A stretch of DNA of 41,534 nucleotides from Paulinella micropora (GCA_009731375.1 BJOX01000080.1:645017-686550), one strand, 5' to 3'; numbered from the stretch's first letter, positions 9,770 to 20,971 are shown. Translations and numbers: made by a program. The notes: generated by a model not told the origin, from the sequence alone.

Positions 9770-9787
9770 CCTAACCCTAACCCTAAC
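9769..9787. repeat. Interstitial telomere-type repeat (CCCTAA)3
   Basis: ACCTAACCCTAACCCTAAC sits exactly where the GATA array ends; a TATC array starts 12-15 bases later. TTAGGG-type telomeres are used by many eukaryotes, so this may be a telomere relic. Three units are too few for a chromosome end. Confidence 0.7.
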
Positions 9788-9798
9788 TTCCATTGAGA

Positions 9799-9801
9799 AT
9801 A

Positions 9802-9851
<50 letters not shown>

Positions 9852-9890
9852 CCTTTCTTTCTTTCTATCTGTCTATCTATCCTATCTATA
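9799..9890. repeat. (TATC)n microsatellite
   Basis: TATC, then TTTC and mixed tetramers. Last array of the block. Confidence 0.9.
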
Positions 9891-10400
9891 TATGTTTCTC
9901 TGTTCGCTTGCTATGGTTGGCCATGTGCTGTGGGTAGCGATTGCTGAATTCGAGTGGCAAGGGCTGGTCACTCTGCGGGCGACCTGCTCTCACTTCAACA
10001 ATCACTTTGATTATGTGGTCTCCACACCATGCTCTCACTTTTCGTGACCTGTTTGCTGTTCATATGTGCCTTTCTTTTGTCCTCGTGTTTTTTCCTTTTA
10101 TTCTATCCTCTTCTTTATTTGTTCCTTTCACTGTCCACCATTGAAAAGGCGCAGACAAACTCATTTATAATTATAACCCCAGAAAATTGTACTACGCGGC
10201 CAAAGAAGGCTAGCGCAGAGCCGGAAGGGTCACGAAAGCCCATGGTAACGCTCGAGATGAACTGTGACGCATCGTATCACCTCCGAAAGAGCATGTGAAG
10301 TGAGCCATGGAATGTTGAAAGCGCATGATGAAAGATGATCACGATTAATCATAATGTTCTAGAATTAGTGAACCATCGGCACTTTTCTTTCTTACCATAG
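9891..10400. other. Upstream region of the kinesin gene
   Basis: About 510 bases without a supportable gene. The kinesin exon at 10401 is preceded by TTCTTTCTTACCATAG, a plausible splice acceptor, so one or more upstream exons with the start codon are expected here or further left, but I could not identify them. Confidence 0.4.
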
Positions 10401-12359
10401 AAGCTCAATCGGATCATCTGTTTGGGTTTCGCAAGCGCTGGTCTGTACGTGCCCTTCAAGTACCACCCAGGCTACGCGCGTCTTCTCTTCGACCACATCC
10501 TGCCGTCCAGGCACAAATGGAGCCAAGTGCAGGAATCTAGACAAGACTTCAAAATTCAAGTATGCGTACGTTTCAAGCCCCTTTCCCATGCGGAAGCCAA
10601 GTCGAATTCGTTTGTGCTGCCGCTGCATCAACGGATCAGGCTGGTAAGAGAGGGTAAGATCAAGCAATTAGATTTGCTCAACACAAGCGACGGCGGCGAG
10701 GTGATGCGCAAGTTATTGGCGGAGCAGGGAGGACTGTCCCCCGAACTGATGGCGGCCTTGCTCGAGGCGCAGAACCTAGAACTCTACTCCGCTACTGCTC
10801 GAGTGGAGGAGTCCCAGACCACTCCACTTGAGAATAAGTCCTACTCCTTCGCTGAGCACGCCCTGGCTGCCCCGACTCCCCACGGCGTGCAAGTGGAAGG
10901 ACCAGCAGCAAGTGACAGCGAGGATGATGCACCAGGCGCACACTCTCTGCATCAGCCGCACCCGGCTGAGGGTTCCGACGACTCTGGAGTCAGTTCCTGG
11001 CCGCGTTCCGGAACACCAAGGGCCAGCGCGCCGCAGCGGCAGGAGAGCGTGCGGAAGCGCATGGGGCAGGTGCAGGTGCTTGCTGTGGAACCCACCCGCG
11101 CCGTCATGCACATCCCCGGCCAAGGCGTCAAGCCCTTCCCTTTCCCTCGCGTCTTCAACGCACACGACATGCAATCCACTGTGTAAGTATATGTATTTAT
11201 GTTGTGCGCAGAGCTGCTGCTGCTGCTGTTTGGACACATCAGGATATGTGCTATACTTCTCAGGTACGAGGAGGCGGCGCGCGACGCCGTCATCGCTCTG
11301 CTGAACGGCTACAACGCGGCGGTGCTCTGCTACGGACAGACTGGCAGCGGCAAAACGCACACCATGTTTGGACCGCCCAGCGTTTGGGAGGTATCTACCG
11401 AGGCAAGGTTCCAGCAGTGCGGGATGGTACTAAGAGCACTTTCAGAAATCTTCGAAGCCCGCGGCTCTGAAAGACTGCAAGGCGTTGATTGCAGTGTGAC
11501 GCTGCAGTACGTGGATATCTATAATGAAAGTATCCACTGCCTGGGGTCGGGACAGGTGGGTTTTATCTTGTTGATTGATCATCTTGTTTGCTACCATATC
11601 TTTCCTAAAATTGATTCAAAAGATACGCTGTCATTTTCTGCTTGTATTCAGGCTGTTGATTTGCGATGTGCACGTGACGGATCCTTTGTGATGCAAGGAG
11701 CGCAGGAGTACGTCGTCCATTCACTCGCTGAGGCAATAGACGTGCTGTTGGAAGGAGAGAAGCGAAAGAAGTTTGCTGCGACGGCCATGAACGATCGTTC
11801 ATCTCGCTCGCATACGGTGCTGGTGGTCTCTGTGCAGCAAGTGCTAGGGTCACGCGTCAGCCTTTCGCGTCTGCACTTGGTAGACCTGGCAGGGTCCGAA
11901 CGTCTGCATCAGTCCGGCGTCACTGAACGACGCAAAGAGGAAGCCATCGGGATTAATTACTCTCTCTACGTACTTGGCAAGTGCATCAATGCGCTAGCTA
12001 AAGGCAAAGGGCATGTGCCTTACTTGGAGTCATCACTCACGAAGCTTCTCAAAGGTGCACTAGGTGGTAACAGTCGGACCAGCATCCTGGTGACATGCAG
12101 CGAAGAGGACAAGATGGCTGAACAGACACTCAACACTCTGCAGTTCGGTTTACGTTGTTGTGCAATTTCCAATTCAACCCAGCTTTCTTCCACGTCAGTG
12201 AGCCAAGCTCTGGAGGCGATCGACACAGCTATCCAACATTGTAGCCTTCGGATCCAGGCGATGGAGCGGACTGGCAAGAGTGGCACTGCGCTGTGCAGTC
12301 AGCTGCGATACCGCTGTCAACAGCTGCGGCAGCGCCAGAAGGATCTCAAAGACAGGCAG
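10401..12359 (+). CDS. Kinesin-like motor protein, partial (motor domain, three exons)
   Basis: Microtubule motor ATPase. Exons 10401-11182, 11264-11555 and 11652-12359; introns begin GTAAGT and GTGGGT and end CAG. The first exon carries the beta-1 strand QVCVRFKPL. The second carries YEEAARDAVIALLNGYNAAV and the P-loop GQTGSGKTHTMFG. The third carries switch I NDRSSRSHT, switch II LVDLAGSERLHQSG and the LGGNSRTSILVTCS region. Between beta-1 and the P-loop region lie about 190 residues rich in Ser, Pro, Gln and acidic residues, far longer than usual. Loop 12 reads YLESSLTKLL rather than YRDSKLTRLL. The frame ends at a likely donor CAG|GTATAT (12359); no coiled coil or tail exon is found downstream, where MITEs and a copia element lie. 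The start codon is not found. Subfamily not assigned. Confidence 0.85.
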
Positions 12360-12394
12360 GTATATTCTTACGAAGCTCAGCAGGAGTACTAATA

Positions 12395-12668
12395 TTGCTG
12401 TTGACATTCAAGACAACAAAAAAAATTGATTTTTCTGTTTTGGTTGGAATTTCAGTTTTGGTTGGAATTTTGATTTTGGGTGAAAATTTGAATTTTTCAA
12501 ATTAACGGCTATGTTCGTCCGCAAAATATCGTAAATTTTCGCGAAATGTTACAGTTAAATTTGAAAATTTGAATTTTTGTAACAAAAATGAAAAACTGTC
12601 ACAAAAATGAAAGTCTGACACAAAAATGAAAAACTAATTTTTTGTGTTGTCTTGAATGTCAACAGCAA
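12395..12668 (+). mobile_element. MITE, first copy (274 bp, TA-flanked)
   Basis: Terminal inverted repeats TTGCTGTTGACATTCAAGAC...GTCTTGAATGTCAACAGCAA, flanked by TA at 12393-12394 and 12669-12670, as for Tc1/mariner-type insertion. AT-rich, no coding capacity. Lies just after the last kinesin exon, probably within an intron. Confidence 0.85.
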
Positions 12669-12670
12669 TA

Positions 12671-12944
12671 TTGCTGTTGACATTCAAGACAACAACAAAA
12701 ATTAGTTTTTCATTTTTGTGTCAGATTTTCATTTTTGTGACAGTTTTTCATTTTTGTGACAAAAATTCAAATTTTCAAATTTAACTGTAACATTTCGCGA
12801 AAATTTACGATATTTTGCGGACGAATATAGCCGTTAATTTGAAAAATTCAAATTTTCACCCAAAATAAAAATTCCAACCAAAACTGAAATTCCAACCAAA
12901 ACAGAAAAATCAATTTTTTTTGTTGTCTTGAATGTCAACAGCAA
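12671..12944 (-). mobile_element. MITE, second copy, inverted
   Basis: Almost exact reverse complement of 12395-12668, same length, sharing the central TA with it and flanked by TA at 12945-12946. The pair makes a ~550 bp palindrome. Confidence 0.85.
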
Positions 12945-12950
12945 TATATT

Positions 12951-12971
12951 AAAAAAAAAAAAAAAAAAAAA
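12951..12971. repeat. Poly(A) tract
   Basis: About 21 A just after the MITE pair. Confidence 0.9.
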
Positions 12972-13727
12972 TGATAATTCAATCGCATCACTAACTTTCA
13001 CTCTAGATCATTTTACGCCAAACCTGTTTTAATAAAATACTTGCCAGAGACTGACATTTGTAAGTCTTGACTAGCCTCCTGTGAGGAAATTGCCAACCTG
13101 CATTCAAACGAATACACACACGGCTGTCATTTGATCTCAAAATACTTCCGAGAACAGGGTAGGTACCAAAAGACGCTGGGATGGTCAATTCCAGTTTATT
13201 TAGTACACTCTCTTGACAGACTACTTGTCCCTTTCGAAACAATGCAAATTCTGAGAACTGACGAGAATATTGTCTATGTGCCTGCGGATGCCGGCCGGCA
13301 ACCTCCGGTGCCGCCCGGCATCCACTTTTTAGTGACTAATTTTTAAAAAGTTCTCCCGAGACAACCGGAGCTGTTTTTGTAAAAAAAACTCTAGTAAAAT
13401 GTAGGAAAAGTCCCTAGAATCGACTGGTAAAATTTCAGCTCAAGTCGAAGTTATTTTTTGAATTTTTTTTAAATGCTGACCCTCAGGCTGCCTTTTTCCC
13501 ACTGGAAGTCATTTTTTGAGCGAAAAAATAGTGGAAGGTAGTGTACCTCTGCGTTGTTTTTGTGGTCAAGAGTTTATTCCACGAGATGTGGAATTGGAAA
13601 TAATAATTTTTGGTATTTTTTGTTGCATACATATCAAGAACAACAAAATATCTTTAGTGTCTCTGTTTTTCTTGTTGGTTGCATTCACACACCAAATTTC
13701 TTCTCTGTTTCATGTTTTCGAAAGCAT
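12972..13727. other. Intergenic or intronic sequence, no gene seen
   Basis: A 79-codon minus frame (13003-13242) and a 71-codon plus frame (13131-13346) overlap but show no domain. This is the insertion target of the copia element to the right. Confidence 0.4.
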
Positions 13728-13732
13728 GCCCC
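13728..13732. repeat. Target site duplication GCCCC (left)
   Basis: Matches GCCCC at 21286-21290 on the other side of the copia element. Confidence 0.85.
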
Positions 13733-14043
13733 CAAAGTAATCTATCACTCAAACGCAGAGTTTAGGGAAGCTACCCCGCTAAGGGTAAAGAATAACCGAA
13801 GAAAAGACTTTTAATGACTTTGGGTCACACAAATTTATGATGTTATGACCTTTACAGAATGGTAATACTCATTTAATTCTAGGCATTCCAGACTATGATT
13901 CGCGAATACTCTAGAAAGTGTCCTTGTCAGTAATAAAGGTATTAATAACTGTCCGGCCTATGAACCTGCCTATGACTAAGACTATCCAAATTACCGGTAA
14001 ATTGTCTAGGTGGAGTAACGGGTATTAGTAGTACATTACAACG
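13733..14043 (-). repeat. 3' LTR of the copia element
   Basis: Direct repeat of 20975-21285. In element orientation it begins CGTTGTAATG and ends GATTACTTTG; the ends are not the usual TG...CA, but the target duplication and polypurine tract fix these borders. Confidence 0.9.
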
Positions 14044-14054
14044 CTCCCCCTTAG
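14044..14054 (-). other. Polypurine tract
   Basis: In element orientation TAAGGGGGAG lies directly before the 3' LTR, the position where plus-strand DNA synthesis is primed. About 430 bases of untranslated sequence (14055-14485) separate it from the pol stop. Confidence 0.75.
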
Positions 14055-14485
14055 TCGCAAGTCATAGGCTATATTAGTGTGTAAATATGAAAAAATAGTG
14101 TTGATCAGTTATGGGTTACCCGAATGTTAAATATCAACTCCCATTTACATCACATCCTCTATGTATGTATATATGTGTAGTCATGCAGTAACATGTAGGA
14201 AGTATGTATGTGTTCAAAAATTTGCAAGCGCTTCCCGTAGAGGGTAGCAAAATTTAAAAAAAAAGTAGATTTCCTATTGTAGGACAGAAAGAATGATAGA
14301 AAGAATTTAAATTGCTAAGTTAGCCAGGGAAAGCCTCGCGGCTGCCGGCCTCGCGTGGCAGTCGGCTACCCAGCCTCGGCTCGAAGGCTCTTGACCCCTG
14401 CGCAAAACAAAGCTGCTGCAACAAGCAACAAACTGCACAAAACACTCAAAGCAAATATAGGTGAGTGGACACGCAAATCCCGAAA

Positions 14486-17400
14486 TTACTTGATCTTTAC
14501 CGTAAATTTGTTAAGGAAATACTCGAATTGTTCTTTCGGTAAATATTTTGTCATTACATCACCTATCTGCTTCTTCGTACCTACTTTTACAAACTTAATC
14601 TCACCGTCTCTCTGTAGGTGGTGCATAAAGTGTAATTCTAAAGGTAAGTGTTTAGTTCTATTACCTGACATACCCCTCTCTGCCGCTAAGACTGTTTGAG
14701 AGTTATCCTCGAATAATTCTATCGGGCTCTTTTGGGCTATGTTTAGTTCTTGTGTAATGTGTTTTAGTGCAAGTCCCTCTCTAATGCACTCAGTTGCTGC
14801 AAATATTTCAGCATCATTGGAACTCAGGGCGATGCGACTCTGTCGCTTTGATAACCATGCAACTGGATCGCTGCCCCATAGGATCACGAATCCAGTGCGG
14901 GACTTCCCTGTTTTCTTACAAACTTTGTGAGCCGCGTCGGGCCACATGGAAAGTTTTGGATAGGTTTGCCCTTCTTGCTCTGACTTAGGCTCATGGTAAG
15001 CTAAACCTCGATAAGAGTTAACTAAATAACGAAAGATTCTGCCTAACATTGCATAAGTTATTCCCTTATCGATAGTTTGCATGACACTTGCCGAATTTAG
15101 TGCTTGTTCTATATCGGGTCTTGTCATCTTTGCGAGAAATAGCAAACGACCAACTAGACTAGGAATTGAAAATTTTCGCAAGCTAGCTGATTCCGACATC
15201 GGTTCCGTGAAATGTTCTTGCGCTGGAGTACTAACGGGTTTAGCAGAATCGTAGCCTACCTCTTTTAGTATCTGCTGCTGATATTTTCGCTGATGCAAAA
15301 TTATTTTCCCGTTCGATTGCTCTATCTCTATTCCTTTGAATTCACGGGCAATACCGAGTCTTTTGAGCGGGAAATGTTTTTCTAATGCGGACGCAAAACG
15401 CTCATATGCTTGTTTGTTTGGTGCGGTGAACAACAAGTCATCAACATGAAATATCCCTACTATCGCCTCTCTCAAAGCTTTATCATTTTCTACAAACATA
15501 CATAAGTCTGAATCTAGCAACCTAAAACCTAGCTCCTCTAACTTGGGTGCTAATATCTCATACCATCTTCTTCCTGCCTGTGGTGCACCATATAAAGCAC
15601 CATCTATACGCCATATCATCCCCTCATGCCCTTCTCTGTCTACACTCTCTGGCGCATATGCATAAACAGGGTCATTCATACGAGCATTTAGGTATGCATT
15701 TTTAAAATCTATGCCGTATAGTTTGTGTTTGTGCCAGGCAGCTAGTTTGGCGAGAAATAAAAGTGAATGGTGCGCGGCGCAAGGAACAAAGAGCTGATCT
15801 GGGTTATAGCTAACACCGGGTTCTAACATATCTCCCCGTAAAGCTAAACGAGACTTTATGAACTTTTTCCCGTTCTCATCTAACTTTACTTTGTGAACCC
15901 ATGTCAATCTAACTATCTTACTAACTCCTGCCTTGCTTGCCTCCTTATGGGGTACCCATGTGTATGTGTTAAAGGATTGAAGAGCTTTTAGCTCTGTTTT
16001 CATACCCTCTAAAACATCTTTAGCTGTCAAACCTTCCTCTATGACATCTTTGGGTACTCTGATATCTACATACAAATAAAAATCACGAATCTCATCTGCC
16101 ACCATACGGTCATCGCATAAAAACATATTAGCGGGACTTTGTAACGGGTATTCGGGATCTTTCACGGAGTATTTGAGGATTTCCGAATTCAACATCCGTT
16201 CTTCTTCGTCCTCAAACTTAACTATGTGGGTGGGCTGAGGTCTGTCTCTTACTACGAGTCTATCTCTGGGGTCACTCACTCTGCTGACTACCCCTACTCG
16301 TACTATGCTCTCCCATCCCTCACCGTACTTTTTCTTCGCCCATCCATCTCCCCATGCACGCGCGGGCACTCTTACTACCTTACCTATTAGCTCTTGAGCC
16401 TCTCTCTTTTCTCTCTTGGGCTCATTGCTAGGGGTAAATCTCTCTACTGCCTTGCGCTGCCTTTTACCGGGGATTATGTTACTCTCCGTTACTCTCTGAC
16501 TCTGCTCCCACGTTAATCCCTTAGATGGTGGTGATTTTTCTTCGTATGCTCTTCTTTCATGTATTTTTAGTGGATCTGTTGGATCTTGTTCATTTGTATG
16601 CTCTTGTGGCTTGATCTTGTGCTCTGGGGGTAATTGTTGTGGATAATGTGGCTCTGGACTTGTGTGTAGGCGTGTATGTTTGTGATCCAATGTATTCTTC
16701 TCCACATGCTCATTTTCATGCTCATTCTCATTCGCATCGATATCAACATTCTCTGTCTCCCCCTCAACTTCATCAAAGTGTGTTGTTGGGTGGTCGTTGT
16801 TGACGTTGTGCGGTGACTTAGGTGATTGAGGTGGTGATTGGGGTGGTGATTGGGGTGGTGACGCTTGTGGAGATGTGTGTGGTTGCTCGCTCTCATTCTC
16901 ATTCTCCCCCTCAGAGTCATCATTATCCCACGACACTAGTTTAGGAGGATGAGCTTGTTTACCGATTTTGTGAATATTAAATCTCACATCTCTCACTCCG
17001 GAAATTATCTTCTTACCATCCCATACGCGGTATAGTTCCCGAAATAGATCATATCCTACTAGCATCACCTTTTTCCCTCTGTACTCTCCCTTCCGCACTT
17101 TAGTCTTAGGTATATGTAACACACCCATACATCCTATTGGTTTTAAATGAAAGAGTGTTGGTTTTCTACCTAACAGCTGCTCATAAGGCGAAATTCCTTT
17201 GCGTTCCCCGTGAATTGCCGGTAGTATGTTGTGAATGGTTGTTGCTGCGTGTTCTAATTCTGCCCAGAATTGCGGCGGTAATTTAGCGTGATATCTCATT
17301 GCTCGTGCAGGCCCCGCCGTAATATCATTCACTTTTTCCGCAATAGGATTCCCGTCTTTATCGTTTGTCGCGGAGGTTTTCCAAATAAAGCGAATATTTT

Positions 17401-17990
17401 TCCACCACTTAATGACTTCCTCCGGAATATGGAATTCTTGATCTGCGCGAATTTCCTTTACTTTGTTTCCTGTCTGTCTCTCATAAAAGGCTACAGCTTG
17501 TTTTAAGCAATCTACAAACTCATTCTTATGGGCTAAATAAAAGTCAAGAATGAACAGTGAGTAGTCGTCGGTGACCGAAAATTTATACCGTTTACCACCT
17601 ATTGATCTAGTTGCCCACGGTCCTGATGTGTCTATGTGTAGAATTATACCTGGCTTTTGGGCTCTTTCTATTGTATTAACTGCAAAACGTGGCAAACGTT
17701 TAGACTTTCCTATCATGCAAGATTCGCAAAATCTCACATCGCTCTCGTCACCAACTAACTTAATGTTCAAAATTTTTGCCAATAGGCGCATCTTTGTTAA
17801 CCCATAATGCCCACAGGCATAGTGAAAAAGCTTGATTCCTATCTTTCTAGGTTTGTCTGACTTTCTGGGGTAAGCTTCATATAATACTATATCTACGTGT
17901 AATTCTTTCTCTCTCTTATTTACTTCATGCTTACTTGTCTCGTTTTTGTTCTCATTTGTGGGGCTTCCCTCCCCTTCTACCCCCTTGTTG
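14486..17990 (-). CDS. pol: Copia pol: integrase, reverse transcriptase, RNase H
   Basis: The frame is open from the frameshift site at about 17985. A zinc-binding part (FHYACGHYG, later CESCMIGKSK) precedes the integrase core with D in HIDTSGPW, D in IRADQEF and E in GNPIAEKVN. A Pro/Asn/Glu-rich linker follows (about 16600-16920). RT shows FKNAYLNARM, YGAPQAGRRWY and the active site FHVDDLLF. RNase H has WPDAAH, SSNDAE, FEDNSQ and RTKHLPLELHF, with TKYLPKEQF near the end. About 1100 codons without internal stop, so it looks functional. The protein is likely made by -1 frameshifting from the gag-protease frame, whose stop TAG overlaps the site. Confidence 0.93.
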
Positions 17991-20151
17991 CGAAAGGATC
18001 ATATCTTTCGTTGACTTTCAATGGTTCATCATATTCGTCATCCCATCTATATATCATACTCTTAGTTAATCTTCCCCTTACTAATATGTCACTCTCGTTA
18101 ATGTGGATGGGGTGTTTGAGTATTACTAACTGTCCGTTTTGGTGGATGACTGATCTGTTGTGTCTGTGGTCCATCTGTCCTGTAGAGACTATGCTAACTG
18201 GTAAGGTAGTGTCGAGTAACATCTTCTTTTCTACTGCTCTAGGCCTTCCTTTCCCATCTATCACAGTCAGCCTAGCTCTTCCTGACTTACTCAACTCCCT
18301 TTCTCCATTACCTGTCAGTAGTTCTACCGGGTCTATCTCATCGACATCCGTCAATCTGTCTTCTCTGCATGATATGTCTGTGCTTGCTCCACTATCCTGT
18401 ACTGTCATGTCTCTCTTTTTCATCACTCTTTTTCTCACATGTATCAGTACCTGCTCTGTCTCTCCTTCTGTCTCTGTCTCTGTTTCTAGTTCACCCTCAG
18501 AGACTCCTCTACCCTCACCTTGTCCCTCTTCTGTGAGTTGTGGAGGTGCAGTGATGGGACTCTGTCTGACTGCTCTCTCCAAGTACATTCCTTCTATTGC
18601 TCTTACTATGTCAGTCAAAAAGTCATCTCTCTCTAGCTCGCCACTCACGACACGCATCACTTCTCCATTCATTCCCCTCACGCACTCATTCATCAACGTT
18701 TTAGCTATTTCATTTATACCTTTGAAGGTTATGACGGGAGGGTTGATGGGTTGCGTGTTTGTTGTCTGTGTTGGTGGGAGTGCTGTGATTGGTCTAGAAC
18801 TAGATATTTGGAGTTGTTGTGAGGTGGGACCTATTTGGTTGCCAAACTTGTTGACAGAAGTGGGCCCAAGTCGTTGCTCTCCCTCATCCACTCCACTCTC
18901 TTCTCTCCCTTCTCTGCTCTGGCCGGTCCGCTGACTAGAAAATGGATTATGTTTGCGTGGTTGTTGCGGAATATTTTGCGAGACTTGTGGACTTGTGGAA
19001 ATTTTGGTGTCACGTAAAGTTTCAAATTCCCCGAAAACGAGTCTTTGCGTAATTTTATGAGACTTTTCCAATGCCGCAGCTTTAAGACCTCGTTCGTCTG
19101 GGTAGTAAGGAGATTTGGGGGGACGCAACACGGGACTTACCGACAAATCCAACTCCGGATAATCTGGGTCTTGTGTGGCGTGATATCCGCAGTACCTCGC
19201 ATAAGATAATCGTTTCGCGTGATTTGCGTATATTCCTTTTCCTTTTGATTTTTCAACGGAAACATTACACGGTTTTTTGCGTCTGTTTATTCCGGCACAT
19301 TTTGTGTCAGGCGTGACTCCGTAAGAACTCTCAAGCCTCAAAGGAGTTTCGTTAGGGTTAGGGGTGACTGGGGAACATCGTGGGGTGGCGGATACTAACC
19401 GCTCTTCCTTGCCTTCTCCCCGTAGTGAGGAGGGACCTCGTAGGGTGGCCGATACTAACCGCACTTCCTGTCCTTCTCCACTCTCACTATGTCTATTCCC
19501 TACCCTAGGTGTAGTCTTTGTATCGTTCAAAAGGGCTTGGGGACTTGTAGATTTGTGATGAGGTGAGCTTGGTTGCTCGTCATCTCTTTCTCTTTCTTCC
19601 TCATCATCATCGCTCTTATCATAAGTGTTCCCCATATGGATTAAAGCAACGTTTGTATCAGAGTCACTTTGTTCGTCTTCGTTTTTGTCGTTGCCGGTTG
19701 TTATCAAAGTGAGTGCTTTCTTTTTCTTATGAAAGGGTTTCTTTTTGTTTTTGTAATTGTTCTTTTGTTCGTTCTTTTCTTGTTCCGTGCCTTTGTCTTC
19801 CGTTTGATTCCGTTTTAATTTTCCTTCTTTGCGGAACTTTTCCGAAATCACCGGACAATATCTCATGGTATGGCCTTTGGCATCACATCCGAAACACGTG
19901 ACTTTGAGCGTCCAGTTTGGAGCTGTCTTTGGTCCCGGTTTATTGTCTCCCCTTTTCCCTTTATTATCCATCAGGAGATTGGTCTCTTGCCGCTGCTTGC
20001 CATCCCGAGATTTCTTGTTGTTGTCTTTGCGAATTTGAGTTTTTCTCTCACGGAAATTGTTACGTCTTTCTTTTTCTTCCCACATTAACCATCTTTCCCT
20101 AGATGCTTCGCATAGTTCCGAGAAATTTGGTCTTAGTCTGGCCGGGATCAT
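17977..20151 (-). CDS. Copia gag C-terminal part with zinc knuckle, Cys/His module and protease
   Basis: About 724 codons. A basic stretch is followed by a CCHC zinc knuckle (CFGCDAKGHTMRYC, near residue 87), then a long acidic and Ser/Thr-rich linker. Next comes an unusual module CAGINRRKKPC...YCGYHATQD (about 19165-19305). The aspartic protease has active-site DSGA (about 18390), then TGNGERE. The C-terminal segment SDILVRGRLTKS leads to the stop at 17977. The frame overlaps gag (20099) by about 50 bases in the +1 frame and pol in the -1 frame. The first Met (20151) is probably not used as a start; the protein most likely continues from gag. Confidence 0.85.
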   Translation of the reverse strand: MIPARLRPNFSELCEASRERWLMWEEKERRNNFRERKTQIRKDNNKKSRDGKQRQETNLLMDNKGKRGDNKPGPKTAPNWTLKVTCFGCDAKGHTMRYCPVISEKFRKEGKLKRNQTEDKGTEQEKNEQKNNYKNKKKPFHKKKKALTLITTGNDKNEDEQSDSDTNVALIHMGNTYDKSDDDEEERERDDEQPSSPHHKSTSPQALLNDTKTTPRVGNRHSESGEGQEVRLVSATLRGPSSLRGEGKEERLVSATPRCSPVTPNPNETPLRLESSYGVTPDTKCAGINRRKKPCNVSVEKSKGKGIYANHAKRLSYARYCGYHATQDPDYPELDLSVSPVLRPPKSPYYPDERGLKAAALEKSHKITQRLVFGEFETLRDTKISTSPQVSQNIPQQPRKHNPFSSQRTGQSREGREESGVDEGEQRLGPTSVNKFGNQIGPTSQQLQISSSRPITALPPTQTTNTQPINPPVITFKGINEIAKTLMNECVRGMNGEVMRVVSGELERDDFLTDIVRAIEGMYLERAVRQSPITAPPQLTEEGQGEGRGVSEGELETETETEGETEQVLIHVRKRVMKKRDMTVQDSGASTDISCREDRLTDVDEIDPVELLTGNGERELSKSGRARLTVIDGKGRPRAVEKKMLLDTTLPVSIVSTGQMDHRHNRSVIHQNGQLVILKHPIHINESDILVRGRLTKSMIYRWDDEYDEPLKVNERYDPFATRG

Positions 20152-20971
20152 AGTGGTTCACCTGAAATTTATCCCCGAAAGCTGGATGGTAGCGCAATTT
20201 CTTAAATAGCTTTCTCTTTGCTTCCTCATCGGAAAATGGCGCCCCACGTAAACTTTCAAGCTGGATTTTCTTTGCGAGAAATTCATTTAGCCAGTCTACA
20301 TACCTCTGACCTGCCCTTGGTCTCGTTCTCTCAAACTCTTCCTCTAACATGTACCTACCTGCTCCGGAAATGCCTCCCCATTGATCTCTTACTACTATCA
20401 ACTCTTCAATGGGTCCTTTCGTCTTCTGTGTTCGCAGGAAATTAGATACATTGTCTTTGGAAAAAGCCACAGACAGACATAACTGCAAAGTTTTCATCCT
20501 TTCATAATATTTCTTCTCTTTGCGGATAGCTGTCTTTCTTCTTGTGTGTTGTTTCATACTTTGTCTTTTCTTTTTCCTTGCTTCTTTCTCTTTCCACTCT
20601 CTCTTTTGTTCTGCTGTCATTTTATCCCAACCTTCTGGCTGTTTGATATCTTCTTTCTTTGTCTGGGGTCTCTGTCTTCCTCTCTGAGAGGTGTCTGACT
20701 CTTCATCTTCCTCACTATCACTTATGGGCGTGTCGGGCTCTTCTAAGTCTTCTGCCGTCTTAGCCCTTGCTTCGTCGTAAGGAAAATCCCTTTTGGCTTT
20801 AGCTGGGTCGGCTAATGCCACAGATACCATCTCTGCCACGTGGACAGATATCCCCTGCATGTGCTTCTGAAACTTGCTTGACCAAGGCCAAAAGCTTTGG
20901 TCGTTGCCCTCGAATATGGGCACTTGACTCAATACGTGCTTTGGCACGCTTGCCTCCTTGACAAGGCTCAT
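20099..20971 (-). CDS. gag: Copia gag, N-terminal part
   Basis: Starts at the only ATG before the conserved capsid segment (VPIFEGNDQSFWPWSSKFQKHM), which resembles the copia gag opening. It continues through a Lys/Glu-rich coiled-coil-like stretch and FEERTRPRAGQRYVDWLNEFL-type sequence (written here only as position about 20280-20350) and stops at 20099. The ATG at 20971-20969 lies inside the primer binding site, three to four bases after the LTR. The reading continues in the +1 frame in the downstream overlapping frame, by programmed shift or because of a single-base indel. Confidence 0.85.
   Translation of the reverse strand: MSLVKEASVPKHVLSQVPIFEGNDQSFWPWSSKFQKHMQGISVHVAEMVSVALADPAKAKRDFPYDEARAKTAEDLEEPDTPISDSEEDEESDTSQRGRQRPQTKKEDIKQPEGWDKMTAEQKREWKEKEARKKKRQSMKQHTRRKTAIRKEKKYYERMKTLQLCLSVAFSKDNVSNFLRTQKTKGPIEELIVVRDQWGGISGAGRYMLEEEFERTRPRAGQRYVDWLNEFLAKKIQLESLRGAPFSDEEAKRKLFKKLRYHPAFGDKFQVNHYDPGQTKTKFLGTMRSI

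Noticed and set aside
9769-9787. True chromosome end
   Set aside because: Only three repeats, with ordinary sequence and genes on both sides.
10029-10298. 89-codon frame as first kinesin exon
   Set aside because: Hydrophobic low-complexity start, stops at 10298 with no clear splice donor linking it to the exon at 10401.
10776-11360. Minus-strand frames of 194 and 113 codons over the kinesin exons
   Set aside because: Antisense shadows of GC-rich coding exons without any domain.
17927-18934. 335-codon plus-strand frame
   Set aside because: Antisense of copia gag-protease; Ser/Leu-rich composition mirrors the coding strand.
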